DNA of 64,000 bases from Xiphias gladius (Eukaryota > Chordata > Actinopteri > Istiophoriformes > Xiphiidae). The notes under the pieces are model-generated. The model was not told where the DNA came from and ran no database searches. It worked only from the letters and a program-made list of their open reading frames with translations. The position numbers and the translations under genes were made by a program. This document shows positions 45,227 through 57,400 of this stretch, in pieces; the first letter of the stretch is position 1; every line of letters starts with the position of its first letter. The stretch spans positions 26,570,706 to 26,634,705 of the forward strand of contig NC_053417.1 of the NCBI RefSeq assembly GCF_016859285.1, written 5' to 3'.

Positions 45227-45295
45227 CCGCGAGGGCGCCTCCTCCCTCCACTCCCTCCGCCTTTCCTCCCACTCCACTGGGCCGCGAGGAAGTCG

Positions 45296-45312
45296 CAAGA
45301 TGGCTGATGTCG
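45296..45312 (+). promoter_or_regulatory. YY1-like site at the probable fam120c start
   Basis: gcaagatggctgatgtc contains AAGATGGC, the YY1 core that is often found just downstream of TATA-less transcription starts. This suggests initiation near 45270-45300. Confidence 0.5.
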
Positions 45313-46315
45313 CTTGGAAGTAATGTTCCCCTCTGCAACATGAAGCCGTGAGTGTGGAAGAAAGCGAGGGAGGCACCATCGGGCTTTTATTTTTATTTTC
45401 TTTTAGTTACTTTTCTTTTATTTCGTCAAACATCCATCTCATTCCGCGTCGTGTCCGCCCCGGACTTGTCTTCGGGAGTTGACGCGTCAAATCACGCCGG
45501 GGACCCTGCCAGCAGCTAACGGCTAGCCACACCGTTAGCAAATATCAGTACAGCTAGTCAGCCAGCCAGGCAGGCAGGCAGGCACACAGCTTGTTAGTTT
45601 GTTTTTAACCCATACTCTGACACCGGCGAGCCACGAACCTGCGCTACACATGTGCTGGGATTTTGCCTGAGGTAGTGCAGAATAAATGTCCAAATATTTA
45701 ATCTCTAACGATTTTACAAGCTGCTCGGTCTAACATCATGTCCGCGAACTGGCCATCCAGCCCGTGGGTTGCTAACTAATGCGCAGTATTGACTCTGTTT
45801 CATGTGCACAAACCAGCAGGATCACTATTTTGTAGGCTTTTCTCAGTTATATCCACCACCCAGCTGCATTTCCGTTGCTTGCTGCCAACCACATTTTGGA
45901 AGCTGGTTATGTTAAAGCCAAATTATGGGAGCAGGAAATATGTTGAACTTTTTCTGGTTGTAGGTAGCTACACTGGCCTCGCTGGCATCTCACCAAAAAT
46001 CCACAGGGATGGACACTAAACTGAGCACCCACGACCAAAACTGAAAAAATTGGCATTGCGATATCTCGGATTAAGTAGCGTTGGCTGACAGGCGTTTGCA
46101 ACAGTGCACCGTGGCTCTTTTCACTCGTCTGGGTAACAGATAAGTTGTTTGGAAGGGTTACCTAAACTACAGTTAGTCACTACATCGGAGACCAGTTAGC
46201 TTGCCTGAAGTGCACAGCTAGCTACAGTCTCGCCCCACATCACATTACAAACACGGCGTACAGAACGTATTCAGAGCCCGCTCCCGGCCAGACACACAGG
46301 CTCAACAACACCGTC

Positions 46316-46831
46316 ATGGGAGTGCAGGGTTTTCAAGAGTATTTAGAGAAGCGGTGTCCAGGGGCCGCAGTCCCGGTGGACCTCCTGAAGCTTGCCCGTA
46401 CCGCGGCCCGCCAGCCCCCTCACCACCACCATCCACACCACCACCCACATCACCCCGGGCCCATGCCTCCCCCGCCCCCGCCTGCCAGGATCCTAATCGA
46501 CGCTGACTCCGGCCTGCAGCGCCTCTACGGCGGTTACCAGACGGACTGGGTGTGCGGGGGCGAGTGGAACGCCATGCTGGGCTACCTGGCTGCCCTGTCA
46601 CAGGCCTGCCTGTACCAGGGTGGCCTGGAGCTGGTCGTGGTTTTCAACGGCACATTGGGGAAGGAGCGCTGGCCCGAGTGGGCGCGGCGAGCACAGGGCC
46701 AGCGACAGACGGCGCAGCTGATAGTCAACCACGTCGGCAGCAAGGCCACCCCGCCTCCCCGGGCATGGTTCCTGCCCCCGGCTTGCCTCAGCCACTGCGT
46801 ACGCCTCGCCATGTTCCGCTTCCGAGTGCGG
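46316..46831 (+). CDS. fam120c: fam120c coding exon 1
   Basis: Encodes residues 1-172: FEN-like start, His/Pro insert (HHHHPHHHPHHPGP, PPPPPP), IDADSGLQRLYGGYQTDW, and WFLPPACLSHCVRLAMFRF. Kozak gtcATGG. Donor cgg|gtgagc, phase 0. Confidence 0.94.
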
Positions 46832-49800
46832 GTGAGCAATGTGATAATGGCTGTGTAAAGTTGTTTTATTGTGGTCATATGGCGTGCCGTTCATTTAACA
46901 CTTGCCCTTTCTTGCAGCGCGCCCATTTAGTAGCTTACATCATCCAGCGCTGCTTTAACTCCTTCCAGTTAGTGAGCAAGTGCAGCTGCCAGCCCTAACC
47001 ACTGAAATGAGTCAACCTGGGGTTTTGTTGTTTAGAGCTTTATACGGAGACAGACCCGATCTTCCGAACGATCTGTTTTGCAGTGGCCCTTTCTAGCCAG
47101 CAGAGCATAGATCTCTGTCTCTCGCTGACGCCTGTAGCTGGCCTGCCCTGCTCGCATGGATGTATTTGGGATGGTCTACTGGGAGAGGGAATGTATTCAG
47201 TGCGAACCCGTTTTTTTTAGATCCACGGAGCAGAGTGACCGCTGGCTAACCTGTCTCTGCATCCTTATTTAAGAGCAGTTACAAATAGTATTGTACAGCA
47301 TGACCTAGTCTAACCTATATATTACATAACATGAACTCAATGAACCTTTCATACATTGAACAACTGCTGAGTGGATAGACTATTTATAGGTGCCCAGTGC
47401 CTGACAGGGGGACATTTGGATTGATGTATTTCATGCGTTCAGTTGGTTGATGAAAGTTTAAAGTTTTTTATCTTTAGCTTACTTTTTTTTGTGCATTTGA
47501 CCTATTGACACAATAGCAATTGTTCTGCTCTGTGAAATACAGTAAGGTGGATGGGCTATATATTAAAAATAAGAGGGTTAAGTGAAATAGAGAAACGTGT
47601 TGTAATGTAACCATTTAAAGCAGACATCTCAGTATGGATGAATAAAAACAGTAACTTCATGGGAAGTCTTTGAAAAAAGGAAATGTGACTCAAACGTTTG
47701 GTTGACGTAGCTATGCTGCTGATTGCTCCTCAAGCTTCCTTCCCATCAACTGAACCTAACTGAGACTTTTTTTCTTTTGATTTACATTCCCATCAGCTTG
47801 CATGCTACTATTAAAAAAAAAAAAAAAAACCCACAGTGCCATCATGTATACTGAAGGGTTTCTTGTTAGAACAGAAAATACCACCCACATTGTAGTACAA
47901 CACACTCTGATGCTCCTTTTGCCTGTACAGCATCGTTACTCACAGTTCCCATGTGTACTTGTTTTTTTATTTCTATTTCTGCAGCTTAAGGTATCTTGTC
48001 TCTGCATGAATTACACCTTTAAGAAATACATTGCTGCTCCTCTCTGTGCAGAGTGTGCCTGCTCATCTTTACGTGTAATGCACACCCGTTTAGACTATTT
48101 GGAATTTTTGCATATTTATATTATACTAGTGGTTAACATTTATTAGTTTCAGTCGTATTATTGGTGAGTGACACAACAGAAATACTAAGCAGATTGAACA
48201 AATCTGTCATTAAACAGCTCTCTCATAATAAGACTTGCCATCCCTATCCCATATTGCATTCATTTCAATAAAGAGATTTGATTACCAGCTCGTTAAATGG
48301 ATTTTTAATCAAGTAACCTTATGTAATTATTTAGTTTTCACATTGATTAACACTGACGTTGATTAACAAGATTAACATAACAATTCTGGCATAATCGTGA
48401 AGCTCTCTTGCTCTCTCTCTCTGCAATAACTATGCACCTCACGCACCGTTTGGGTACTGCATCAGTGCTTTCTGAAGGGATCATGTTGCCCTAGGTGTCT
48501 TTGTCACCAGTAATTTTTTGGTTTAATTGGTGCAGCGCAAATGACCACAAAGGTATTTTTTCACGTGAACAGGGATTTATGAATTGTTTCTCTTGGGCTG
48601 TGTAGCTTAAGTTTATTGTTGGTATACAAAGTTTCAGGCACTACTGACGGTCTCTGATCTCTGCCTTCATCATAAATTGGGTATATTGCAGTGACTGCCC
48701 GCAAATGTTGGCAATTTTTTACTCTCTTAGGGATGATGTTCCCTGGTCTTTGTGAAGTAGAACACAGAAGCAACTACTGCCCGTTCACGACAAATGATTA
48801 TTTTCATTATCGACTGATCTGCCAGTAGTTTTCTTGGTTAACTCATTACTCCTTTGGTCTACTGAACATCAAAAAATGGGGGAAAATGGTGAAAAATGTC
48901 TGTATCACATCACAAAGTCCAAGGTGGCATCTTCAGATTTCTTCTTTTATCAACCCAAAATATTCAAGTTGGGACTGGGTAAAGTTTGGCATGAAAAAAA
49001 TGTTTGGCTCCAAAAATGGCAATTATCATAATAGTTGCAGATCAAATTTTCTGTTGATCAGCTACTCGATTAATTGACTAACGGTTGCTATGGTCCTTTT
49101 ACTTGAAATATGACAACAAAAACACAAAATGCAAATCTAACACATGGCATTCCTCCTAGAAGGCTGTAAACTCTGATGCCTTCAAAGGGAGGTTTGTGCT
49201 TTTGTGACACAGCAGGGTGAGCTTGTCCATTCTGGATCCACAGGTTGTACAGACGTTGGAGGACCACCACCAGGAAGTGCTGTCTCTCTACAGAGACTAT
49301 GGATTTGCTGGCCTCATCGCTCAGGATTCTGAGTTTGCCCTCTGCAACGTACCCGCCTACTTCTCCTCACACGCGCTCAAACTGAGTTGGAACGGCAAGA
49401 ACCTGACAACACACCAGTATTTGCTGTCTGAGGCCGCCAGGCAACTCGGGCTTAAGACACAGCACCTGCCCTGCTTCGCTGCTCTGCTGGGTAAGGTGCA
49501 GCACATGCACATACCTCAGCTTACACAAATTCAAACACGTATCTCACATTTCTCTTTGTCGCTCTTTCACTGAAACGCATGCCCCTGCTTGTGACTTGTA
49601 CTTCTGGGACCTCTCTTTGTCTGTCGTGCTCGGTCATTGACACAGCAAACACCTGAAAGCATTTCTGTCTTGCAGGAAATCATATTCTGCCTGATGAGGA
49701 CCTGGCTGCCTTCCACTGGAGTCTGCTGGGACCAGAACACCCACTAGCTTCTCTCAAGGTACCGTGTGATTCTACGTCCAGAGTCCTCTACAAATCGCAC

Positions 49801-52800
49801 AGCATATCAGCTTTAACAATAATGTAACACTGTACCAGTCACACAGTGTCGTGAGTCCTGACTTAACTCAAATGTTAACACAAGCAGGTGCTTATTTGGA
49901 ACAGGTCTTTCTATCTAATTTTCTCTGTTTTATAAGTATATTATCATCTTTAGAGAGAAGCCTTCCTGTTTTTCTGATCTTCTTCCATTTGCTGTGCTAA
50001 TTTGCCGTGGCTGGGTGCTGCTGTTTCACAATAAAAGCCTTTCAACGGTTTAGGAGCATACTGCTTTCCCATCAGTAGATTTTCATCTGCATAACATCCT
50101 ATCAGCTTCCAACACTTGTCTGCACACATGAAACATATGTGAAATAACTTTACTCAAGTCTATTTTCTCATCTTAGACTATTTAACACGTGGGCTACACA
50201 ACTTGACATGGTCACTGTATAGTTACTTTTTTTTTTTTTTTTCTGTGCTTGTGTTGTCATGGTAAAAGTGTGATCACAGACCTGGACGGGCTGTGATATA
50301 TGAAGACAGTAGACTTGGACTTGAGAAAACGCCACACCACTCTTTGCCCTCGCCTCAACTTTGTCTCTTGTTTTCATAAATGCGGACACCTTGTTTTCTT
50401 GCTTACCCATGACAATGGGAATCCTGTAGTCGCTGGGCTGTTGTCTTACACAGTTTCTGGAACATGGCATACTGTATATCATTTAAGTTAAAAGCCAAAT
50501 TAAATTGTCAGTGCTGATCCCAATACATATGAGTAGTTGAATTTTTGAGCTTTGATCCATCCCATTTAAAGCACACATTACATTTACTCATTTGGCAGAC
50601 GCTTTTATCCAAATCGACTTACAAGTGAGGGTGTTAGGGTTTAGTGTCTTGCTCAAGGACACTTGCATGCGAGCAAGGGGAGCCGGGGATCGAACCGCTT
50701 ATTGGCAGTCCGATCCACCCCATAAGCATTATCGGTAATGACATGGAAACTTGAGAGGGAATTTTGCCTTTGCTCTCCTACCTTATAATAACATAGGGAT
50801 TTAAAGGGTTTAACTCTATGAACCAGACACAAGCAGAATCAAATGAAACTTAAAAAGACAACCTGAAGTGAAGGCGTCTCCTGAATGTTATCTCCATGAT
50901 TTTTCAAATGTGGCTCCAAGATTATGTCTCTCTGAATCAGACTCACTATTGAGACCCAAATGCTACCCTAAAGGACATGTTTTTGAAATGAATATCGTGT
51001 TTAAAGGTCTGATATAGTGCTGAAATTAGAAGTAAAAATTATAGCACAGATGCCTTTTGTAATTGTAGCATAATTTGTATTAATGGAACACCACCAAAAT
51101 CCGTAAAAGGTCATCAACCAGCAATATGAATGGCCCAGTATATTGGCTTGGCCCTAATGCTTTTTCAAAACTACAGTCTTTCCTTTGTAATTGTGGTCTA
51201 ATAAATCAGCCATCTAGTGAAACTGCAGTAAACTAATTACCTTTGAAGTTTTTCTGATGTTTAAGATTTTTTTGAGAGTTGAGTTGATTTAAAAAAAGTG
51301 AGTTAATGAAAATAACGGTTGTAAAATAAACTTATAAAATATTCAGACATATATCTCTATGTGGCCCTTTCATAGCGTTACCCCACACGCAAAAACCGAT
51401 ATGTGCGTCAAAACCTTTGTGCTGCTGCTTTGCTGTTGCAGGTGCGAGCTCATCAGTTGGTGCTGCCGCCTTGTGAGGTGGTGATCAAGGCCGTCTCAGA
51501 GTACGTCTCCTCCATCAAAGACCTGGGAAACCTCGACGCCATTGCCAGAGATGTCTTCAAACAGTCACAGGTAGGTCATGGAGGGACATTTCGTGCATTA
51601 TTAGGGATTAGTTTTTATCATTATATCTATGAGGTTGGAATTAGATTTGATTTAAAAATACATTTACATATTCCACCTGAAAATGTATAAGGAAAATATG
51701 ACACAGTATAATAAGCCTACTTTCAACTAATGTTTGACCTTGCATTCCAGACTGTTGCTGATGATTAAATAGGTCACGCCTGTTGACACACAACTTGAGT
51801 CAGCATCTGTACTTCCTCATGCATCAGTGCTAAACCATAGACTTATACCACACCTTATATAAATGCATGTGCTTAACGGGATTAACTAGTTTCACTTCAT
51901 CAGTAGTGGGTACTGCAGTGTCAGCAGCTCTGATTGCACTGAAAAGATGCATTGTTTTATCTCCATGCAAAAGTGTACATTTGGCCCGAAGTTGTGTTAA
52001 GCACCTTTTATGATTGAGCCAATAGGACTGGAATTAAGAAGCGTTTTTATTGAATCTGCACCCCATCAAATCCCTTATGAAATCTACTTATATATGTCTT
52101 GTCACTGCTCTGTGACATTCGTCCTGAATGGTCAGATGGGACCACTAGTAGTTCTCTAGGGGGTCTGTTCTCCATCCAAGGGGGACAAACAATGCTGTTA
52201 ATGATACACATTAATTATCAGAGAAATTGAAAATAAATCTGTATCTAGAAAACCATTTACCGTATCTTGGCTGAGTGTACGGGCACTGGTGTGCAATGCA
52301 TGTTTACTAAGTAACGGCCAACAATTTAATTTTGTAGTATCGCTAACTCGATAAATAAAGGTTGACACAGTTGATAAAATGTAAAAATGAGAAGCCTGTT
52401 AACAGTGTTGAGTGAGACCTTGAGTTCCCGGGGGACTGTTTGGGCGCAGGGAGGTTGTGGTGATGGATCACTTTATGTTTTGAGGGGCTCGTTGTCGTGA
52501 TGTTTACTGTGATTTTATGTATGGTATGTAAATACATGTAAAGTAACAGACTTTCAAGGACTCCCTTTGTTGTTACCGCAAGTACTGTATTGCTGCTTTT
52601 TTTTGTTGTTAAGTGAAGCACCTGCGCTTTGAAACATTTGAGGTACACTGCTATGTGCAGGGCCCAGTAGACAACTGATTCTCTGACTTACAGAGGCATG
52701 TTCTTATATTCCATCATAGCTGTAGACAGAGATGTTATACACTGACCTTAAAGGATAAGTCTGGTAATATTCTGTATTTTCTTTTTTATTGCCAATCCAA

Positions 52801-54426
52801 AGACTGATGGATTTTATTTCTCTGCTATAGAGCTCCAAAGTTTTCCAAAAACTATTAAAAACACATCAGTGAGCCTCACTGTTACATACTCCATCCCGCT
52901 GCTAGAAATACTCACTGGAGCGCCAACTGCATAGTTATCCATGGCAGAAAATAGTCCCCAATAAATGCACTATTTCCTCCTGTCTGAGAAAAGTTTACCA
53001 AAAACTGCAGTGGCCAAATGGAGGCAACAAATGGACACCAGTGGCAACCACGAGTTTCTTCCATGTCCTTGCTTTGGTCTGAAGGAATAATAACTCCGCA
53101 GCAGAGTCTAGAATCTCAGCATGTTATGTAGTCATCATAATGCCTTGCTTCTCTCGCAGTCTCGTATGGAGGACAAGGTGGAGCGATTCAAGAAAGCTGT
53201 GGAGTATTTCTCAGCTGCCTCCAAACCACGCTCGCCCAACATGGGGCCCTCCTCTTTCATCTGTGAGTATTAAGCTGCTTAGGAAACAAGTTTAGAAAAC
53301 CAGAATCAATTGTCCTCAACGTTATTTAATCCTTTTTGGCTTACTTAAACTGAATATATCCTTATGAAAAAATGGTAATTTGCTTATTTATTTATTTATT
53401 TGCCCAGTACCTGGGTTCGGACCCACTCCATTTGGGGGACCACCTGGCCACATGGGACCGATGCAGCCTGGAAAGAATCAGGTAGGTCCCTTCGTTTGGC
53501 AATCCTTCATCCTCTTTGATGTGTGTGTGTAATTGTTGTCTGCTCTACGTGAATCTACGTGTAGATTAGACCAGACCTACACGCACTTTGAAATCCCTTT
53601 GTGGCATGTGCTCATTCAGGGGAAAAACTGGCTGAGGGAAGAGGGTGCAGTCCTTTCCATCCCAAATCCTCCCATCAGCCTTGATTAGATGCTTCTTGTT
53701 TGATGTGAAATAAAACAGGAGAGTATTAATTCCTGTCCCTGAGACATCTTCTCCCCCCTCCCTCCTCTCGCTCTCCTCTCCTCTCCTCCTCCTACATTCT
53801 GTTCTTTTCTTCCTTTTTTTTCCAACCCCTTTCCTTTCTTATCCCTCCCCTCTCCTGTCCAACCACAGTTCCCTCCTCCCCAGGTTCCAGGGTTAAAGCC
53901 ACCCTATCAAAATGCTCCATATGGACCTGGCTCCACCCCTCTGTTCCAGAACCCGCCACCGCCGTCCCAAGACTGCAACGATTCACTGACGGGCAAGATG
54001 GGCTTCTCTGACTGGTCAGCTCCATATGATTCCACTCAGGGGGGAAGTCGATTACCCAATCATCACACCAGCAGTCAGTCTGGTCCCTCTCCATCGCCTT
54101 CCTCGTCATCAGATGGAGACGAACCCAACGACAGCAACGCAAAGTAAGACACACAGTTCTGGTTTATGCAAACCGATAGCTCCCTCATTACACCTAAGCG
54201 AACACAGGACTTTGTCATTGGAAGTGGAGCATAGCACTTTATATAACACATGTTTTGACTACTCACAGGAAGAGCTTAGGTTTCACGGTATGTTGGCAGC
54301 TTACACTTCACAACAGTAATGGCCATAAGGAAATTGGAGAAGTTTCTTGCTGAAAGGCTGGTAATAATGACTTCTAAAATCCACTGAAGCTGCTGTGGCA
54401 GTTGGCTGTTTATTCAACTTATTTTC

Positions 54427-54464
<38 letters not shown>

Positions 54465-57400
54465 TACACACATACATACATATATATATATACATATATA
54501 TCTTTAAAGTCAAGTCTAACTCTGGGAAACTGAGACTTTTGTGCTGATTTTTGAGGAGAGCTACAGTATGTTGTTGTGGCCTTCTCTGTTACTGAACACA
54601 ACAGAAAGTTTGGTGGATTATTAGGGAGAAGCCCCTTTCAGACATGGACTTCTTTTCACAAATGTTGTGGCAGTTTTACATGTCGGTTTCATGTCTGATC
54701 AGGTGCCTGAGTCACTTTAACATAAAGCCATCCAGTAACAATTCTTCACAATGCACAGAAATTAAATGTGCATCTTGTTTTAGAGCTGCAACAAAGCAAA
54801 TCTGTTGGCAGCAATTTTTATAATCCATTAATCATTTTGATTATTTATTTATTTTTTATTTTTTTAAGAAAAATTTCCCAAATTCTCTGGCTGTAGTTTC
54901 TCATATGTAAATATTTGCTTGTTTCCTTAGTCATCTACAATTGTGAACTGAGTATCTGTGGGCTTTGGACTGGTGGTTGGGCAAAACAAGACACTTTGGA
55001 CTCTTTTGAAACTGAGATGGACATTTTTCACCATTTTCTGACATTTTATAGACCAAACGATTTATCCATAAATTGAGAAAAATAGGCAGAATAATTGATA
55101 ATGAAAATAGTTGTTGCATTCTTAGTTGTTTTCCCTATTAAGAGTAAAATGGTATATTTATCTTATAAATCATCGCTCATGCAATAAGAAAATAAAATCC
55201 GTTTAGGAAATTTTACATTGTTGGGCAGATTGTTCTCATGTCAGAGCAGTCTGTGAAAATGATTTTTTTCCTTGCGGTTTGGAGACATAAAAGGTTAAAA
55301 GAAATCATATTGTTGATTTTTTACTCATGCCAACTGCATAGATAAAATTAAGAATTTCCAGCAAAGCGCAGCATGTGAGTAAATGGGAATTAAAGTAGAA
55401 TTAACCTTAACGTCTTGTCCACTTTTGCACTGTCAGACATAATAAAATAGATGAATTTTAAAGAATGAAATTTAGGGGGGGGATTTTTTGAGGTATCACT
55501 CGTGAGAAGCCGGCTGAGTGTCCCTAACTCTCGCAAACAAGTTGTCAAATATCTTGCGAGCTTTGTGCCTGTTTCTGTAATGGTCCTGGGATGTCTGAAT
55601 GAAGCTGTAAGCAACATTTACGTAGGGGACACTTGTGTCAGGGTGACAAGAAAACCCATCATTTTAACAGATAGATGAAGCCCACAGAAAGTCACTGTAC
55701 CTTTATCATTTCTGAAAAGAGTGAGAACAAGTTCTGCTTTTCCCATTTAAGGCACCAGTATCAAATCCTGCTTGACCTGGTACCAGCGGAGGCAGAGATG
55801 TATAAAGCCAATTTGATATCAGATGAGCCTTTCCCACAATGCAGTGCGCCCACATCATCTCTATATCACAGACACTTGTTCACTGACTGGCTTTTTGTCA
55901 ACAAGCTTACGGTGTAAAGTAGCCCAGCTAGTAGAAGATGAACTTATCTCCAAAAGGCATAAAGGTAAAGGTGAAACAGTCTTTTTATCATTTTAAGCAA
56001 GATTAGTGCGTTATTTTCATTTTGTAGTAGTTTAGAGTTAAAAAAAGAAAAGAAAATGAACAACATACAAAAGTTTGGGCACCCCAAGAAATTTGAGCTC
56101 TCATAATCTTTACCAAGGTCTCAGACCTTAATTATCTTGTTAACAGTCATAGTAAGGAAAGGCCAAGTGATGCAATTTTTAAAGCTTCATAAATACTCTG
56201 ACTCCCCAAACCTTGTCCCAACAATCAGCAGCCACGGGCTCCTCTAAGCAGCGGCCTAGCATACTGATGCCCAAAAAATAAATGATGCCCAAAAAGCAGG
56301 AGAGGGATAAAAGAAGATAGCAAATTTTGCTAGAAAGGCAAATCAAAACCCCTGTTTGACTGCAAAAGACCTTCAGGAAGATTCAGCAGACTCTGGAGTG
56401 GTTGTGCACTTTTCTACTGTGCAGCGACACCTGCAAAAATACGACCTTCATGGAAGACTCATCAGAAGAAAACCTTTCCTGTGTCCTCACCACAAAATTC
56501 AGGATCAGAAGTTTTCAAAGGAAAATCTAAACAAGCCTGGTGCATTTTGGAAACGAGTCCTGTGGACTGCTGAAGTTAAAATAGAACTTTTTGGCTGCGA
56601 GAGCAAAGGTTTGTTTGGAGAAAAAAGGGTGCTGAATTTCAGGAAAAGAACACCTCTCCAACTGTTAAACACGGCAGTTGATTGATCATGGTTTGGGCTT
56701 GTGTTGAGGCCAGTGGCACTGAGAATGTTTCACTGGTAGAGGAAGAATTGATTCAATTAAATACCAGAAAATTCTGGGACCAAACATCACAGCGTCTGTG
56801 TTTAAAAAAAAAAAAAGCTCAAGATGAAAAGAGGATGACTTCTACAAAAGGATAATGATCTAAACACAACTCAAAATCCGCTATGGACTCCGTCAAGGTG
56901 TACAAGCTGAAAGTTTTGCCATGGCCCTCAAAGTCCTCCTACCTAAACATCAGGAGAATTTGTGGATAGACCTCAAAAGAGCAGTGCATGCAGGACTGCT
57001 CAAGAATCTCACAGAACTAGAAGCCTTTTGAAGGAAGAATGGGTGAGAATCCCACAAACAAGAACTGAAAGACTCTTAGCTGCTACAAAAAGTGTTTACA
57101 AGCTGAGAGACCTGCCAAAGGGGGTGTTACTAAGTACTGACCCTGAAGGGTGCCCGAACCTTTTCAGATCCTTTTCCTTTATTGTTATTTTGAAACTGTA
57201 AAAGGTGGAAATAAAAAAGTAATCTTGCATAAAATATTAAAGAAATGTGTCATCTTTAACTCTGTGCCTTTTGGAAATCAGGTCATCTTCTACTCACTTA
57301 ACCATTGCAACTACTTTTTCCCACTAAAATGCTAATGATGGTGTTTACCTCAGTCTCTGCGCAAGTGTCGTCCTTCCCTTCCGATCGTTGGTATTTTAAA

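Larger units (their letters stand above)
44704..46315. other. Spacer, fam120c promoter and 5' UTR
   Basis: 44704-45100 is AT-rich with an AATAAA at 45039. From 45140 it turns GC-rich with paired ZNF143-like sites and a YY1-like site. 45330-46315 is probably fam120c leader, spliced or not. cacacag at about 46295 could be an acceptor just before the start codon. No protein-coding exon recognised. Confidence 0.6.

Noticed and set aside
46314..46998. Several frames antisense or frame-shifted to fam120c exon 1
   Set aside because: Shadows of a GC-rich coding exon. The forward frame is clearly FAM120C.
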